A DNA stretch of 10,108 bases from Larix sibirica (GCA_004151065.3 NWUY0304443248.1:1-10108), one strand, 5' to 3'. Shown: positions 1 through 8,550, numbered from the stretch's first letter. The notes: generated by a model from the letters alone, not told the origin. Numbers and translations: made by a program.

Positions 1-780
1 AATTTTGAGCTTTGGAAGCTCAAAATGGAGGGTCTCCTTGTAGATTGAGAGCAGTGGGTTGTTGTTAGCCCCAAGAAAACTTTGAAAGGTATGTTGTCGG
101 AAGTTTGGCAGAAAATCAACAGAAAAGAAAAGAGTACAATCTGAATTTGTTTATCAAATTATGGATTGTTAAATGTTTTAGGAGAAGACACTGGAAAAAA
201 TTGTGGGATAAATTGGGGAAGTTGTACTAGTCGAAATCATTGGTTAACAATTTGTTTCTTTGAAAGGAGCTATATATTTTGAGGATGAATAAGCGTGACT
301 CAGTAAAAAAGAACCCAAATCCATTCAACGTTGTTGTCTATGGATATGAAAATCATAATAGAGGAGAAACGTATCAATTTATTGTGTTATTTTCCAAACT
401 CATGGGATAACCTGATCATGGATATTGGAAGCAATAATACCACATTAAATATTGATGATGTGGTTTCATATTCAATGTTAGAAGTTATGAGGAGGAAGAA
501 AATGGAAGTATTGACCAATTATTCCCTGGTGGTAAGAGTTCGACTGATAGACAGAGGAAAAGGTAAAACCTTCGTTAGAAAAATAAAGTCAAGAGCTAGA
601 TCTAAGACCAGATCTAGATCCCTTGGTCCAACAATGATAAAATCCTAGAAATGTGGTAAAGTCGGGCATTTTAAGTGATATTGTAATTCACCAGGAGTCT
701 AGAAGGGAAAAGGATCTGAGGAAGCACAATTGACTGAAGGTAAGCCTTCGACTGAAGAAAAGGGGATGTTTATTTTTCTT
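1..780 (+). pseudogene. gag: Copia gag remnant with broken CCHC zinc knuckle
   Basis: Gag forms the cytoplasmic virus-like particle and packages element RNA. The first codons (FELWKLKMEGLLVD) match the usual beginning of plant copia gag, and a segment with W-DKLG-LY and SLVN follows. The longest open part is 331-648, with the features NLLCYFPNSWDNLI and MRRKKME typical of the gag middle, then an Arg/Ser/Lys-rich tail. The CCHC knuckle that binds RNA falls at 643-684. Its first Cys is Ser (TCC at 643), the next codon, usually Trp, is TAG (646), Cys 652 and His 667 remain, TGA sits at 676, and the last Cys is at 682. Other stops are TGA 46, TGA 142, TAG 228, TGA 261 and TAG 700. Frames change near 200, 336 and 780. 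It is clearly dead. Confidence 0.88.
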
Positions 781-782
781 AG

Positions 783-1049
783 AAAAGTACAGAGTCAGAT
801 TGTGACTCTTGGTTGATCAACTCTGGTACATCGTATCATATGACTCCACATAGATAGTGGTTCTATGAATAACAGAAATATGATTGTGGTAATTTTATTA
901 TAGGAGATGATTCCCTGACTAGGATTGTCGAACGTAGTCAAGTTCAATCGATACTAAAAGACGCAAGGATAGGAAATATTCCAGGGGTGTTGCATATTCT
1001 AGGTTTTGTACAAAACCTGATATCTGTCAGCAAGATTGGAAATGAATAG
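783..1049 (+). pseudogene. Copia aspartic protease remnant, active-site Asp replaced
   Basis: Protease cuts the Gag-Pol polyprotein inside the particle. In frame 3 the segment DSWLINSGTSYHMTPH (804-851) aligns with the copia protease active site, which normally reads W-L-D-S-G-x-S-x-H-M. Here the catalytic Asp is Asn (AAC, 819-821), one G-to-A step from GAC, so this copy should lack proteolytic activity even without its stops. Downstream are the expected GDDS segment (906-917), then GFVQNLISVSK (1002-1034), the usual NLISVS end of the domain. Stops are TAG 855, TAA 870 and TAG 1047, and the frame changes to frame 2 at about 1050. The identification rests on motif order and position between gag and integrase. 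Confidence 0.85.
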
Positions 1050-1051
1050 AT

Positions 1052-2036
1052 ACAAATGGATGTGAAAATACAGTGTTCTTTGAAGCTGACTGTATATCTT
1101 CTTGTCTAGTCGACTCAACCATGTTGTGGCATCAACGGATGGGACACATTGGTGAGAAGGGTATTTGTGCTATGCATAGAAAAGGTATGGTTGAAGGTCT
1201 CCCTTATTTTTCTTTAGAAGTAGACTTCTGTGAACATTGTATTTATGGTAAACAAAGTCATGTAAGTTTCCCGTCTGGGGCTACAAGGGCCAAGGAAATA
1301 CTAGATATAAGACGCAGTGATTCTTTTGGACCAGTACCGGTCCCATCACTAGGGGGATCCCATTATTACATCTCTTTCATAGATGATTTTTCCATAATGA
1401 CATGGTTGTATTTTATGAGGAAGACATTTGAGGTTTTTGAAAGGTTCCAAGAGTTCAAATCTCTTGTAGAAAATCAGACAGGAAGAAATATCAAGGTGTC
1501 GAGAATTGATAACATAGGTGAATTTTGTAAAAAGGCATTCGACCAATTTTGCAGACAACACAATATGGCTTGAAAAAATACAACTCCATACATGCCTCAA
1601 TAGAATGGTGTTGTTGAAAGAATGAATATAATGTTGATGGAAAATAAAGGAAAATGATCAGTGGTGCAGGTATCATAGAAGAATTCTAGGTAGAGGCAGT
1701 TGACATGACATCTTACCTGGTGAATAAGTCATCATTGACATCTCTAGTCACAAGACTCCATATGAGTCATGGGCTAGGGAAAGGCCATCTCTTTCATATC
1801 TCAGGGACTTTGGGTGTGGTGCCTTCGAGCATGTCCCAAAGGATAAAATAAGCAAACTCATTAGCAAGTTTGAGAAATGTTTCTTCATCAGGTACAAGGA
1901 TGGAGTGAAAGGGTATAAGATGTGGAATCTGGTCACAAGGAAGACAAGTTATAGTAGAGATGTGATTTTCAGAGAAGTTGAAGGTACTTCCAAGACTGAA
2001 GAGGATAAAAGAGAAAATGAACCAAAAAATCTATAG
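1052..2036 (+). pseudogene. Copia integrase remnant, catalytic residues preserved
   Basis: Integrase inserts the cDNA into host chromosomes. The main open stretch is 1073-1573. Its N-terminal zinc finger is complete: His 1130 and His 1145 (H-x4-H), then Cys 1229 and Cys 1238 (C-x2-C, within DFCEHCIYGK). The catalytic triad is present with family spacing: Asp in RRSDSFGP (1319), Asp in RIDNIGEF (1508) and Glu in NGVVERMN (1616), 35 residues after the second Asp. Two stops, TGA 1571 and TAG 1601, fall between the last two. After a shift near 1650, frame 1 carries ISGAG..EEF, a TAG (1687) at the usual Trp, and EAVDMTSYLVN. Frame 3 from 1749 to 2036 is open and carries the C-terminal GKGY-like features KDGVKGYKMWN and SRDVIFREV. 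An ordered but interrupted pseudogene. Confidence 0.92.
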
Positions 2037-2104
2037 TTTGCATGGAGCGGAAAAATCATGATTCAGATGTGTAGATTGAACCCGATGAAGAGTTGGAACA
2101 ATAG

Positions 2105-3170
2105 ACTCTGATCATCAGGAGGTATGGTTGAGCAAGGGAACAAATTCAAAGTTATAGTCCACCATATTTTCACTATGATTTTACATTAACTACCATAGAA
2201 GAAGATCATAGGTCAATAAAGGAAGCAATCAACTTGATAGAGGATAAACTCTAGAAAAAGGCCATGGAAGAAGGAATGTATTCCCTACGAAAGAATGAAA
2301 CATGGGATTTAGTCACATTTCCAAATGGAAAGAAAATCGTTGGAAGTAAGTGGGTGTTCAAAAAAAAGTTGAATGCAACAGGCCAGGTGGAGAAGTACAA
2401 GGCTCGACTAGTAGCGAAAGGTTATTCCCAAGTAGAGGGAGTTGGCTTTGGTGAGATATTCTCTCCTGTTGAAAATTTAACTTCCATTAGGTTACTAATG
2501 TCTTTAGCTACAACATTTGATCTTGAAATATAATAGATGGATATGATGACAACATTTCTTCATGGCGATATTGAAGAAGAAGTTTATATGAAGCAACCTG
2601 AAGGATTCACAGTGAAAGGCGAAAAGGAGTTGGTCTACAAGCTAAAAGGGTCCCTCCATGGTCTAAAACAATCACTCGGGATGTGGTACCGGAAGTTTGA
2701 TATATATATCTAGCATATGGATTTTGTGATAATTTAGGATGATCACTATGTGTACAACAAGAAATTATGTGATAATTTTATATATGTAATTTTTCATGTC
2801 AAAGATATGTTTTTGGTCGAAAAAAACATGGATCTAATCAAGGAGATGAAAATGTTGATGTCCTTCAAGTCCGACATGAAGGATCTTGTTGCAACTCATT
2901 TTATTCTTGGAATAGAAATTAAAAGAGATCAAGTAGGTATAAGGATCTAGTTAAACCAAAGTAAATATGTTGAGATAGTTTTGAAACGCTTCAACATGGA
3001 GGATTGCAAATCAATTAAGGTCCTTAATCCTATAGGAGTTAAATTATATGTTGAATAGTCTCTAAAGACACATGAATATATAGAGTACATGGCACATGTT
3101 CCCTATGCTAGTGTTGTAGGTAGTATAATGTATGCAATGGTCTGTATTTGATCTAATATTGCTCATGCAA
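2105..3170 (+). pseudogene. Copia reverse transcriptase remnant, YVDD box destroyed
   Basis: Reverse transcriptase copies element RNA into cDNA. All of this reads in frame 2 without an indel. It includes the entry motif KNETWDLVTFPNGKK (2294-2338), KWVFKKK, YKARLVAKGYSQ, EIFSPV, then MDMMTTFLHGD with the first catalytic Asp (2540-2542), YMKQPEGF, SLHGLKQS, and the region of the active-site box. There the family reads Y-V-D-D, but this copy has His-Val-Lys-Asp (2795-2806), so the second catalytic Asp is lost. Downstream FILGIEIKRD, LNQSKYVE and YASVVGSIMYAMVC are recognisable. Stops are TGA 2129, TAG 2252 (at a usual Trp), TAA 2531, TAG 2534, TAG 2711, TAG 2735, TAG 2948, TAG 3056 and TGA 3149. 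The frame changes to frame 1 at about 3170-3180. The segment 2037-2104, between integrase and RT, is poorly conserved linker. Confidence 0.93.
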
Positions 3171-3174
3171 TGAA

Positions 3175-3780
3175 GTATTAAGCATGTACATGTTGACACT
3201 TGGGAAAGAGCATTGGACCATTGTTAAAATATTATTCAAGTATATGTGTGGCGCAAGGGATTATGCAATTTGCTACCAAGGAAAACCTAAAATTGATAAA
3301 ACAATAAGTGTACATGGTTTTTTCGACTCCGATTGGGCTGGAGATCTTGATTGTAGAAGGTCGACTAGTGGATATGTTTTCAAATTATTCGGTGGGGAAG
3401 TCAGTTGGATGAGTAGGAGGCAGTTAGTTGTTGAAATTTCAACTACTGACACTGAATACATCGTAGCTTCTCATGCAAGAAAATAGGCATTTTGGTTGCA
3501 GATATTGTGTTCAGAGGTAGGGTTTAAAAAACAAGTTGTTAGGTTGAATTGTGATTATCAAAGTGAAATAACCCTAGCAAAGAAACTTGTATACCATTCA
3601 AAGACAAATCATATTAATGTACCATACCATTTTGTGAGAGAATTGGTGGAGAAACAAAAAGTTTTGATGGAAAAGGTAAACATGTTGAAGAATACTATAA
3701 ACTCTTTAACCAAGTCGGTGAGCATTGAGGAGTTCACTTGGTGTAGGGAAATAATGGGCCTGTCAGCCCTAGTCAAGTGA
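3175..3780 (+). pseudogene. Copia RNase H remnant and polyprotein C-terminus
   Basis: RNase H removes the RNA strand during reverse transcription. The reading frame is continuous except for one TAG at 3484. It opens with a GKEHW motif (3202-3216), followed by GFFDSDWAGDLD, which carries the first catalytic Asp (3325), then STSGYVF, VSWMSRRQ, and STTDTEY with the conserved Glu (3454). Beyond the stop are NCDYQS with the third acidic residue (3553) and the closing HIxVxYHFVRE motif. In that last motif the usual Asp after His-Ile is Asn (AAT, 3616). The C-terminus ends SLTKSVS...WCREIMGLSALVK with TGA at 3778-3780, close to where family polyproteins normally end. This is the least damaged domain, with no indels after the shift at its start. 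Confidence 0.92.
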
Positions 3781-3821
3781 ACCGAATTTCTGAAATCTCC
3801 TGTGTATGCAAATAAAACAAC

Positions 3822-3832
3822 AACTGGGAGAA
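3822..3832 (+). other. Polypurine tract of the copia element
   Basis: AACTGGGAGAA lies directly before the probable LTR start TGTTGGGT. Tnt1-like plant copia elements usually have a GTGGGAGA-type tract immediately before TGTTGG, where plus-strand DNA synthesis is primed. Position and composition fit, although the tract is interrupted by CT. Confidence 0.65.
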
Positions 3833-4492
3833 TGTTGGGTATCTTATATTCTTTGCATGTAAATTGGTGATCAAAGTTGATAGTAGATTGGTTAACAAGT
3901 CGATTGGAATTCAAGATGACATACAGTGGAAGTATAGTCAACTAGAATAGTTAACTGGTCAATGAGCATAAAATAAAACGTGAATTCAACGAACACTTGG
4001 ATGACAAGAAGCTCGATTTTTGGTCAACTAAGGTTGACTTAGTAAAGGCAATTGTAAGAGAAAAACTATATTTAGTAAAAGGAAGTTATGGATCACCATT
4101 AATGGAGCAGTTAGTTTTAACTATCTCAAGTATCATGATCTAGTGTATGTGTTGCATCTATTAATATGTTGTAATGTAAAAAGATATGAACTTGAAGGTA
4201 CTTGTACTTGTGAAAAATTGTGAGTACTTTTATGAGTTGAGAATTAGAGTGTAGTGAATTCACGCTCGAGTTGTCACGGTCTAGTAAATTGCATTGTATA
4301 CATTGGTTAAGAGTGTTGATAATAGATGAGAGGTAAATCCCACTGGTTTGTTGGTTTTTCCCTCTAAATGGTTTTCCAAGATAAATTTATGTGTGTTATG
4401 TGACTGTGTTTGTTCCATTATTAAATTATTTTATATCTAACTATTAGAATCATTATGCATAATCATTGTAAAAGGTACTTAAATCCTTAACA
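3833..4492 (+). repeat. Probable 3' LTR of the copia element (about 660 bp)
   Basis: The left end TGTTGGGTAT follows the polypurine tract 52 bp after the polyprotein stop, exactly where a copia LTR should begin. The right end was chosen at ATCCTTAACA, whose reverse complement TGTTAAGGAT is an imperfect inverted match to the left end, giving TGTT...AACA termini. The length is normal for plant copia LTRs. Inside are clustered TTGAC cores, a TATA box (4067-4074) and an A/T-rich U5 side. The 5' LTR is outside the window, so the boundary cannot be confirmed by LTR-LTR comparison. The five bases after it (ATAAT, 4493-4497) would be the target-site duplication, unverified. The right boundary is less certain than the left. 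Confidence 0.68.
3936..4074 (+). promoter_or_regulatory. Candidate LTR promoter: W-box cluster and TATA box
   Basis: Four TTGAC cores lie within about 105 bp: AGTCAAC (3936-3942, reverse), GGTCAA (3957-3962, reverse), GGTCAA (4022-4027, reverse) and TTGACT (4034-4039, forward). The last two form the palindrome GTCAAC-TAAG-GTTGAC (4023-4038). TATATTTA follows at 4067-4074, 27 bases after the last core. TTGAC is the core bound by plant WRKY factors, and stress-responsive LTR promoters are known in Tnt1-like elements. That this LTR used them is inference. Expected transcription start is about 4095-4105. Confidence 0.45.
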
Positions 4493-5816
4493 ATAATTTC
4501 AAACTTTGAGATCACTTTTTTGTTCTCACTTAATCAAATATTATTTCATCATCTTACAAAAACAAGAAGTCAGAGTACGATCACCTCATCACCCTTGTAC
4601 CTACTTATTTTGAGGAAACTTGACGCAATACTAAAGAGAAAGGCTTGTCTTTCCCAGTGGCTGGGTGAGGTTCACTGATAGAGATAGAAATGAATAATTA
4701 CATGTTTTCATATGATCTATCTTTCATAATTTTCGAGGGTTCAAAGTTTGGGGAAGAATAAATGGGATTACCTCTTGAAGCGTGGTTTTCTAACAAGCTC
4801 TGATTGGTTTATCCTTGCTTGTTTCTCCTCGAATAACTTGCACACATTCAAACACATACCCATCTAATTCCACAAACATTCAAACTAATGAAATGCATAA
4901 ACTTTAAAACAATATTCATTTCCACAAAAATTAAAATAACAAACAAATATTGGGGGGAAACTGAATTTATTTATATTAAATCAAGGAAGCTTATCCAATA
5001 CTTACAATCCTTGTCTCTTGTGGCACTAACCTCCTCTAGAATCTAGGTTCTCTCTCCTTCACCCTTATCTTTAATCACCAAAGTATTGAATGAATGAAGA
5101 CTCCTGCTCTCTCTTCCAACATTCTGACGTCTTCTATTCTATCAAATTATCCTCCCAAGTCCCTACCCCAAAGGCCTCTTTTATAGCGTTGGATTAATTG
5201 AGAATGGTGATAATCCCAATGTTTCATGCACTCTAAATCACATTTTCTCCATAATTAAGATTTTCTCACTTTTAATTTCACTTTTTCATGTATCTTCCTT
5301 TACTTTAAGCTTATGGTGACCCTTCTTAGCTCCAAATTAGCAACCTAATGACCATGATTGCCTCTTTAGGTCCCAAACTAGTAACCATTCACATATTTCT
5401 TCAATGAAAGTAGCGATTAGGCCATTGAAAAGTTCTTCACTTTATTGTCTTAGCTCAATTTCAATGCCGAGGATGGACTTGGTATCCACTTTTGAACTTC
5501 ATCACTAAGGGTTTTAAATATTGTTATAATACTACCCCAAGTGATTTATTCCACGATTTGATGGCGTATTCTCTATGGGATAAGAACTCTATTCAACATT
5601 GTCACTAGTATGTTATAATACAAGTACTCATCGAAATGGTTTCTAATAAGTTTTTCTATGAAACATGTAGTTACATCATATCTACCTTTGGGTATATAGT
5701 TTTTAATAGCATCAAATGGGGTATACTACCTTGATCCAATATTATAGTAATATGATCAATTTGACATCATCATATTTTTTACTCAACTTAATTTTGACTT
5801 TGGTACATAATCTCAA
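4493..5816. other. Non-coding interval right of the copia LTR
   Basis: No reading frame with recognisable protein features is visible on either strand. The plus strand is rich in short pyrimidine runs. The only organised signals found are on the minus strand: a TATA box at 5179-5185, a splice-donor-like site at 5000-5005 and a partial primer-binding-site-like octamer at 4797-4804. The stretch 5190-5816 is AT-rich with nothing further that I can name. It could be an old LTR or a promoter and 5' UTR on the minus strand whose body has been lost. Confidence 0.5.
4797..5185 (-). promoter_or_regulatory. LTR-like or promoter-like segment on the minus strand
   Basis: Read on the minus strand, GCTATAAAAGAGGCC (5173-5187) is a strong plant TATA context. 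About 175 bases downstream, ATT-GTAAGTATT (donor GTAAGT at 5000-5005) resembles a plant 5' splice site. Further on, ATCAGAGC (4797-4804) matches the last eight bases of the common plant primer-binding site TGGTATCAGAGC, which pairs with initiator methionine tRNA. A TATA box followed some 370-390 bases later by a primer site would suit the R-U5 half of an LTR. The four bases before the octamer do not match, and no LTR partner was found. A decayed host promoter with an intron in its 5' UTR is an alternative. Confidence 0.3.
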
Positions 5817-5882
5817 TGTAACATACCCAACCACCTTTGTAAACTATTTGAGGTGATGGGGTATTCAAATACACCATAAATT
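5817..5882 (-). repeat. Direct repeat copy 1, probable LTR end
   Basis: It begins TGTAACATACCC on the plus strand and matches copy 2 (starting 5901) at 39 of its first 44 positions and about 53 of 66 overall, without gaps. The offset between copies is 84 bp. TGTAACA-type starts just beside GCTCTGATACCA-like sequence are common where a plant LTR element lies on the opposite strand, so the repeat is read here as the minus-strand 3' end of an LTR. It is probably a truncated 3' LTR, though a simple tandem duplication is also possible. Confidence 0.55.
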
Positions 5883-5885
5883 ATT

Positions 5886-5897
5886 GCCCTGATATCA
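5886..5897 (-). other. Remnant tRNA-Met primer-binding site
   Basis: The minus strand reads TGATATCAGGGC, matching 10 of 12 bases of the plant initiator-tRNA primer-binding site TGGTATCAGAGC. It sits three bases from the end of repeat copy 2 (…GGGTATGTTACA on the minus strand), the normal distance of a primer site from an LTR 3' end. This fixes the orientation as minus: LTR to the right, internal region to the left. Confidence 0.55.
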
Positions 5898-5900
5898 TAT

Positions 5901-5966
5901 TGTAACATACCCATCCACCTTGGTAAATTGGTTGAGGTGATGGGAGACACAAGAACATTATAAATT
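5901..5966 (-). repeat. Direct repeat copy 2, probable 5' LTR end
   Basis: This is the partner of the copy at 5817. It starts TGTAACATACCC and shares the GAGGTGATGGG block at offset +84. Because the primer-site remnant abuts its left edge, it would be the 3' end of the 5' LTR of a minus-strand element. The LTR should continue to the right, but I could not locate its far boundary. Similarity with copy 1 fades beyond about 5966. Confidence 0.5.
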
Positions 5967-7379
5967 CAATTATGAAAGTAAATGCAAATTTTCAGTTTCA
6001 TTGGTTGTAACATTCAATAGAAAAAGAAAATCTACAACAAAGTTAAACATTCAATTTTGATTCTAATACATACATGTAGTCCTACAATTCTTCATCCATA
6101 ATTATGTAAATTAAAGTTATAAACATGTAATTAATAAAATTAAAAAATAATAAAATTGTAGAACAAAAAATCACAATAATACAACATTCCACGAAATAGC
6201 CAGAATGCTTATCTTTCTATGAAAATAATCCTCTAACTAGATGCAAATGAAGGATTATCCACCTAGTCTTAGGCTCTTTTCCATACTAAATATTTCTATG
6301 ATAAAGGTCACCCCTAAGTTGAGGCTATGAATCCACAAGGGTTTGGCTCTAAGCCTTCTTACTTAGCCCACAACCCAAAAAATTATCATAGGAAAGAAAC
6401 ACCTCTAATGCTACCCCAATCAACCAACACTCTCCACCCTCAACTTGTACAAAACCAAGAAAGGGATAACCTTCTCTACTAAATAGTCCCTCAAGCTATT
6501 CAAATTCCCTTCCAGTATTCCAACATAGGTGTCCACGTAATCTATCTATTGTGAATCCAAGGATTCTTAGCTGTAGGATAGGTTTCCCTTTTCCTAATCC
6601 ATTAACCCCATTATCTACAAGGCTCGTAGAAATACTATGATTGTAAATTCCTCAACATTTCCTTATAGCAACACTATGACCATTTCCATAATCACAATAA
6701 ATAAACAACACAAGCTTGCGTGGAAGTATGCCTTCAATTTTTATGAGAATATTCCTTTCACCATCTTTCTACTTTCCATTACTATGGACACACTCAAACT
6801 CATAGTATGAAAAAACTCTCCACAAAATTCCCAAGAAAATAATAATTTGAAAAATTCCCTTGTATGTCAAAAATCATTGAATATATTTGCATGGCATGAA
6901 TATGTTGCATGTCTTCATGGGAATCCTACATAGCTCCTTCAAGAAACTAATCCCAAAGCTTACAATAACATAAAAAAACGTTTAATAATCAAAAGTTTCG
7001 AGGACTTTAGGTTATATCATTAGCTAATGTTTACTCCTTTTAGCCTAGAAAGCCTCCTATAAGCCCCCTTTCATTTCCCTCGCTTATGGAATCATAACTC
7101 CCCATATCTTTTTAATCATTCTTCCTTGTAGTAGTTGGGGCTTCTATATTATAATCAAATGTAGAATTAGACTTCACATATGGCCTGGGATTACGATCAT
7201 CTCTTCATTACATTTACATTCATATTCTAGGGTAAAAATCAAGGGTGTTATGCTCAACATTTCTAATTTATGGCATATGACTTGTCCATGAATTCACACT
7301 CATGACAACACAAGAAGAGCTCAATTCATCTCCTTGAAGTGAGTATGCCACCAAACGTAGTTGAAAATGAACTCAAATA
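5967..7379. other. Long non-coding interval
   Basis: No credible coding sequence was found on either strand; stops are frequent in all frames. The left part may be the body of the minus-strand LTR whose end is at 5901, but I see no TG start or clear TATA box to mark its other end. A further TGTAACAT at 6006-6013 may be a third trace of the repeat motif. The stretch 6200-7200 is slightly less AT-rich, with C/T runs on the plus strand, and resembles no family I recognise. Confidence 0.45.
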
Positions 7380-7920
7380 CAAAAAATAACATCTAACTCT
7401 TTGAAGTTTCTTATTTGGATAAAAAAATGTTGTCTAAACATTCTATGTTTTGGATTTTTTTAGCTATTATCACTAGAATCTGATGATTTAATCTTTCCCA
7501 ATTTTTCTTTTTATTTCACAAATAAATTCAATCTCCTCAAATATCCCTATTACACTCAGTTTGTATAATCTTAATAACTTATATATGTAATTCCAACTAA
7601 ATTTTAAGCAAAATTAATTAAAAAAAACTATAAAAAAATCCAAACTATATAACTTTTAAACTACTCTTTAAAAAAATTAGTCAATATACCAATATAATTT
7701 TAAATTTTCATAATAAATTAAATATCTAAAACCCATGTAACTAGTAATTACATTTTTTGAAAAGTCTATTATGTAACGAGACTCAAATCAAAACAACCCC
7801 AAAATTTATGACTCCCAAAAATAAAATAAAAAATCTCTTAATTTTTTCACTTAAAAAAAAATTAATTTAAAAAATATTTAAGCACCTTTTTTTTAAATGT
7901 AAAAAACACATTTTGGAATT
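7380..7920. other. Strongly AT-rich block
   Basis: This interval is dominated by A and T runs, for example at 7618-7638, 7666-7678 and 7851-7900, the last containing A9 and T8 tracts. No reading frame or repeat unit is visible. Such blocks can act as matrix-attachment or nucleosome-poor DNA or can simply be old decayed sequence, and the sequence alone does not decide. Confidence 0.5.
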
Positions 7921-8550
7921 ATGATAATGGACCAACAGGTATGTGTTAATGCTAAGATTGTTCTCTTTTTTATCTGTTTCCCTTAGGTTTGTTTGAACTT
8001 TATTTTCTTTTACTTATACATGATTTTGATTATTTTGCTTTTAATTTTTATTTAATTTTTGATTGTTTGCATTTTGTTTAATTCAAAACCTTAAAATGGC
8101 TTATTCAATATGGCATTTTTTCCTCAAAGTCTTCAAGTACATTTATTATTAAGCTTATAACCAAGTTTTAACCTTTATGCTAAGTGTATTTATCAAATGT
8201 GCTATGTTGGAAGATTCCGGTAACGCAAACTACAAAATAGACCCCTAATGCGCTACAAGAATCCAATATGATGGAAAAGCATGGTTATTCATGCTGAGTA
8301 ATGGTTTGCTTGAATTATGATGACTGGAGAGGCTTTGTTATGATTATTTGAAATGTCGAAACACATGTCAAAGAGTTATGATAGTTGTAAGTTCCATAAC
8401 TTTTCATCATCAGGGTTTGAGGCCACGAGTTAATTTGGGGATCGCAAAGCTGAAGACACCTATTGTTGAACGTGGTTGGTGTTTTAATCTTTGAACATTT
8501 GTCATCTGCGTCTTTCTCAAAAGCTTGATAAAGAAATTTGCAGTTGTGAG
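7921..8550. other. Non-coding flank upstream of the right-hand reading frame
   Basis: It starts T-rich (about 7960-8090), then becomes more balanced in composition from 8190. Open stretches on the minus strand between 8315 and 8700 overlap the plus-strand frame below and show no family features, so they are treated as chance. No clear TATA box was found before 8551. In-frame stops at 8467 and 8485 close the right-hand frame upstream. Confidence 0.45.

Larger units (their letters stand above)
1..4492 (+). mobile_element. Degenerate Ty1/copia LTR retrotransposon, 5' end outside window
   Basis: The domain order gag, CCHC knuckle, protease, integrase, reverse transcriptase, RNase H is the Ty1/copia order (in Ty3/gypsy elements integrase comes last). 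Sequence style is closest to the Tnt1/Tork-like plant copia elements, judged from memory of the family and not from a search. The window opens inside the N-terminal part of gag, so the 5' LTR, primer-binding site and gag start lie to the left. Reading the whole polyprotein needs nine frame segments: frame 1 (1-200), 3 (201-336), 1 (334-780), 3 (783-1050), 2 (1052-1650), 1 (1654-1748), 3 (1749-2036), 2 (2105-3170) and 1 (3175-3780). About 24 stops interrupt these. The 3' end is a polypurine-like tract followed by a probable LTR. The element cannot be autonomous. Confidence 0.93.

Noticed and set aside
1349-1936. Minus-strand open stretches at 1349-1600, 1491-1676 and 1748-1936
   Set aside because: They lie opposite recognisable integrase coding sequence and have no family features of their own.
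3273-3941. Minus-strand open stretches at 3273-3461 and 3609-3941
   Set aside because: They are opposite RNase H and the LTR start; no motif and no start context.
3778-4492. An envelope-like extra ORF after RNase H
   Set aside because: Only 52 bases separate the polyprotein stop from the LTR start, leaving no room.
5817-5966. CRISPR-like or satellite array
   Set aside because: Only two copies are clear, one spacer-like segment contains a primer-site motif, and the context is plant repeat DNA.
6200-7300. Hidden minus-strand gag or pol coding sequence
   Set aside because: I scanned parts of the minus strand and found frequent stops and none of the copia or gypsy motifs.
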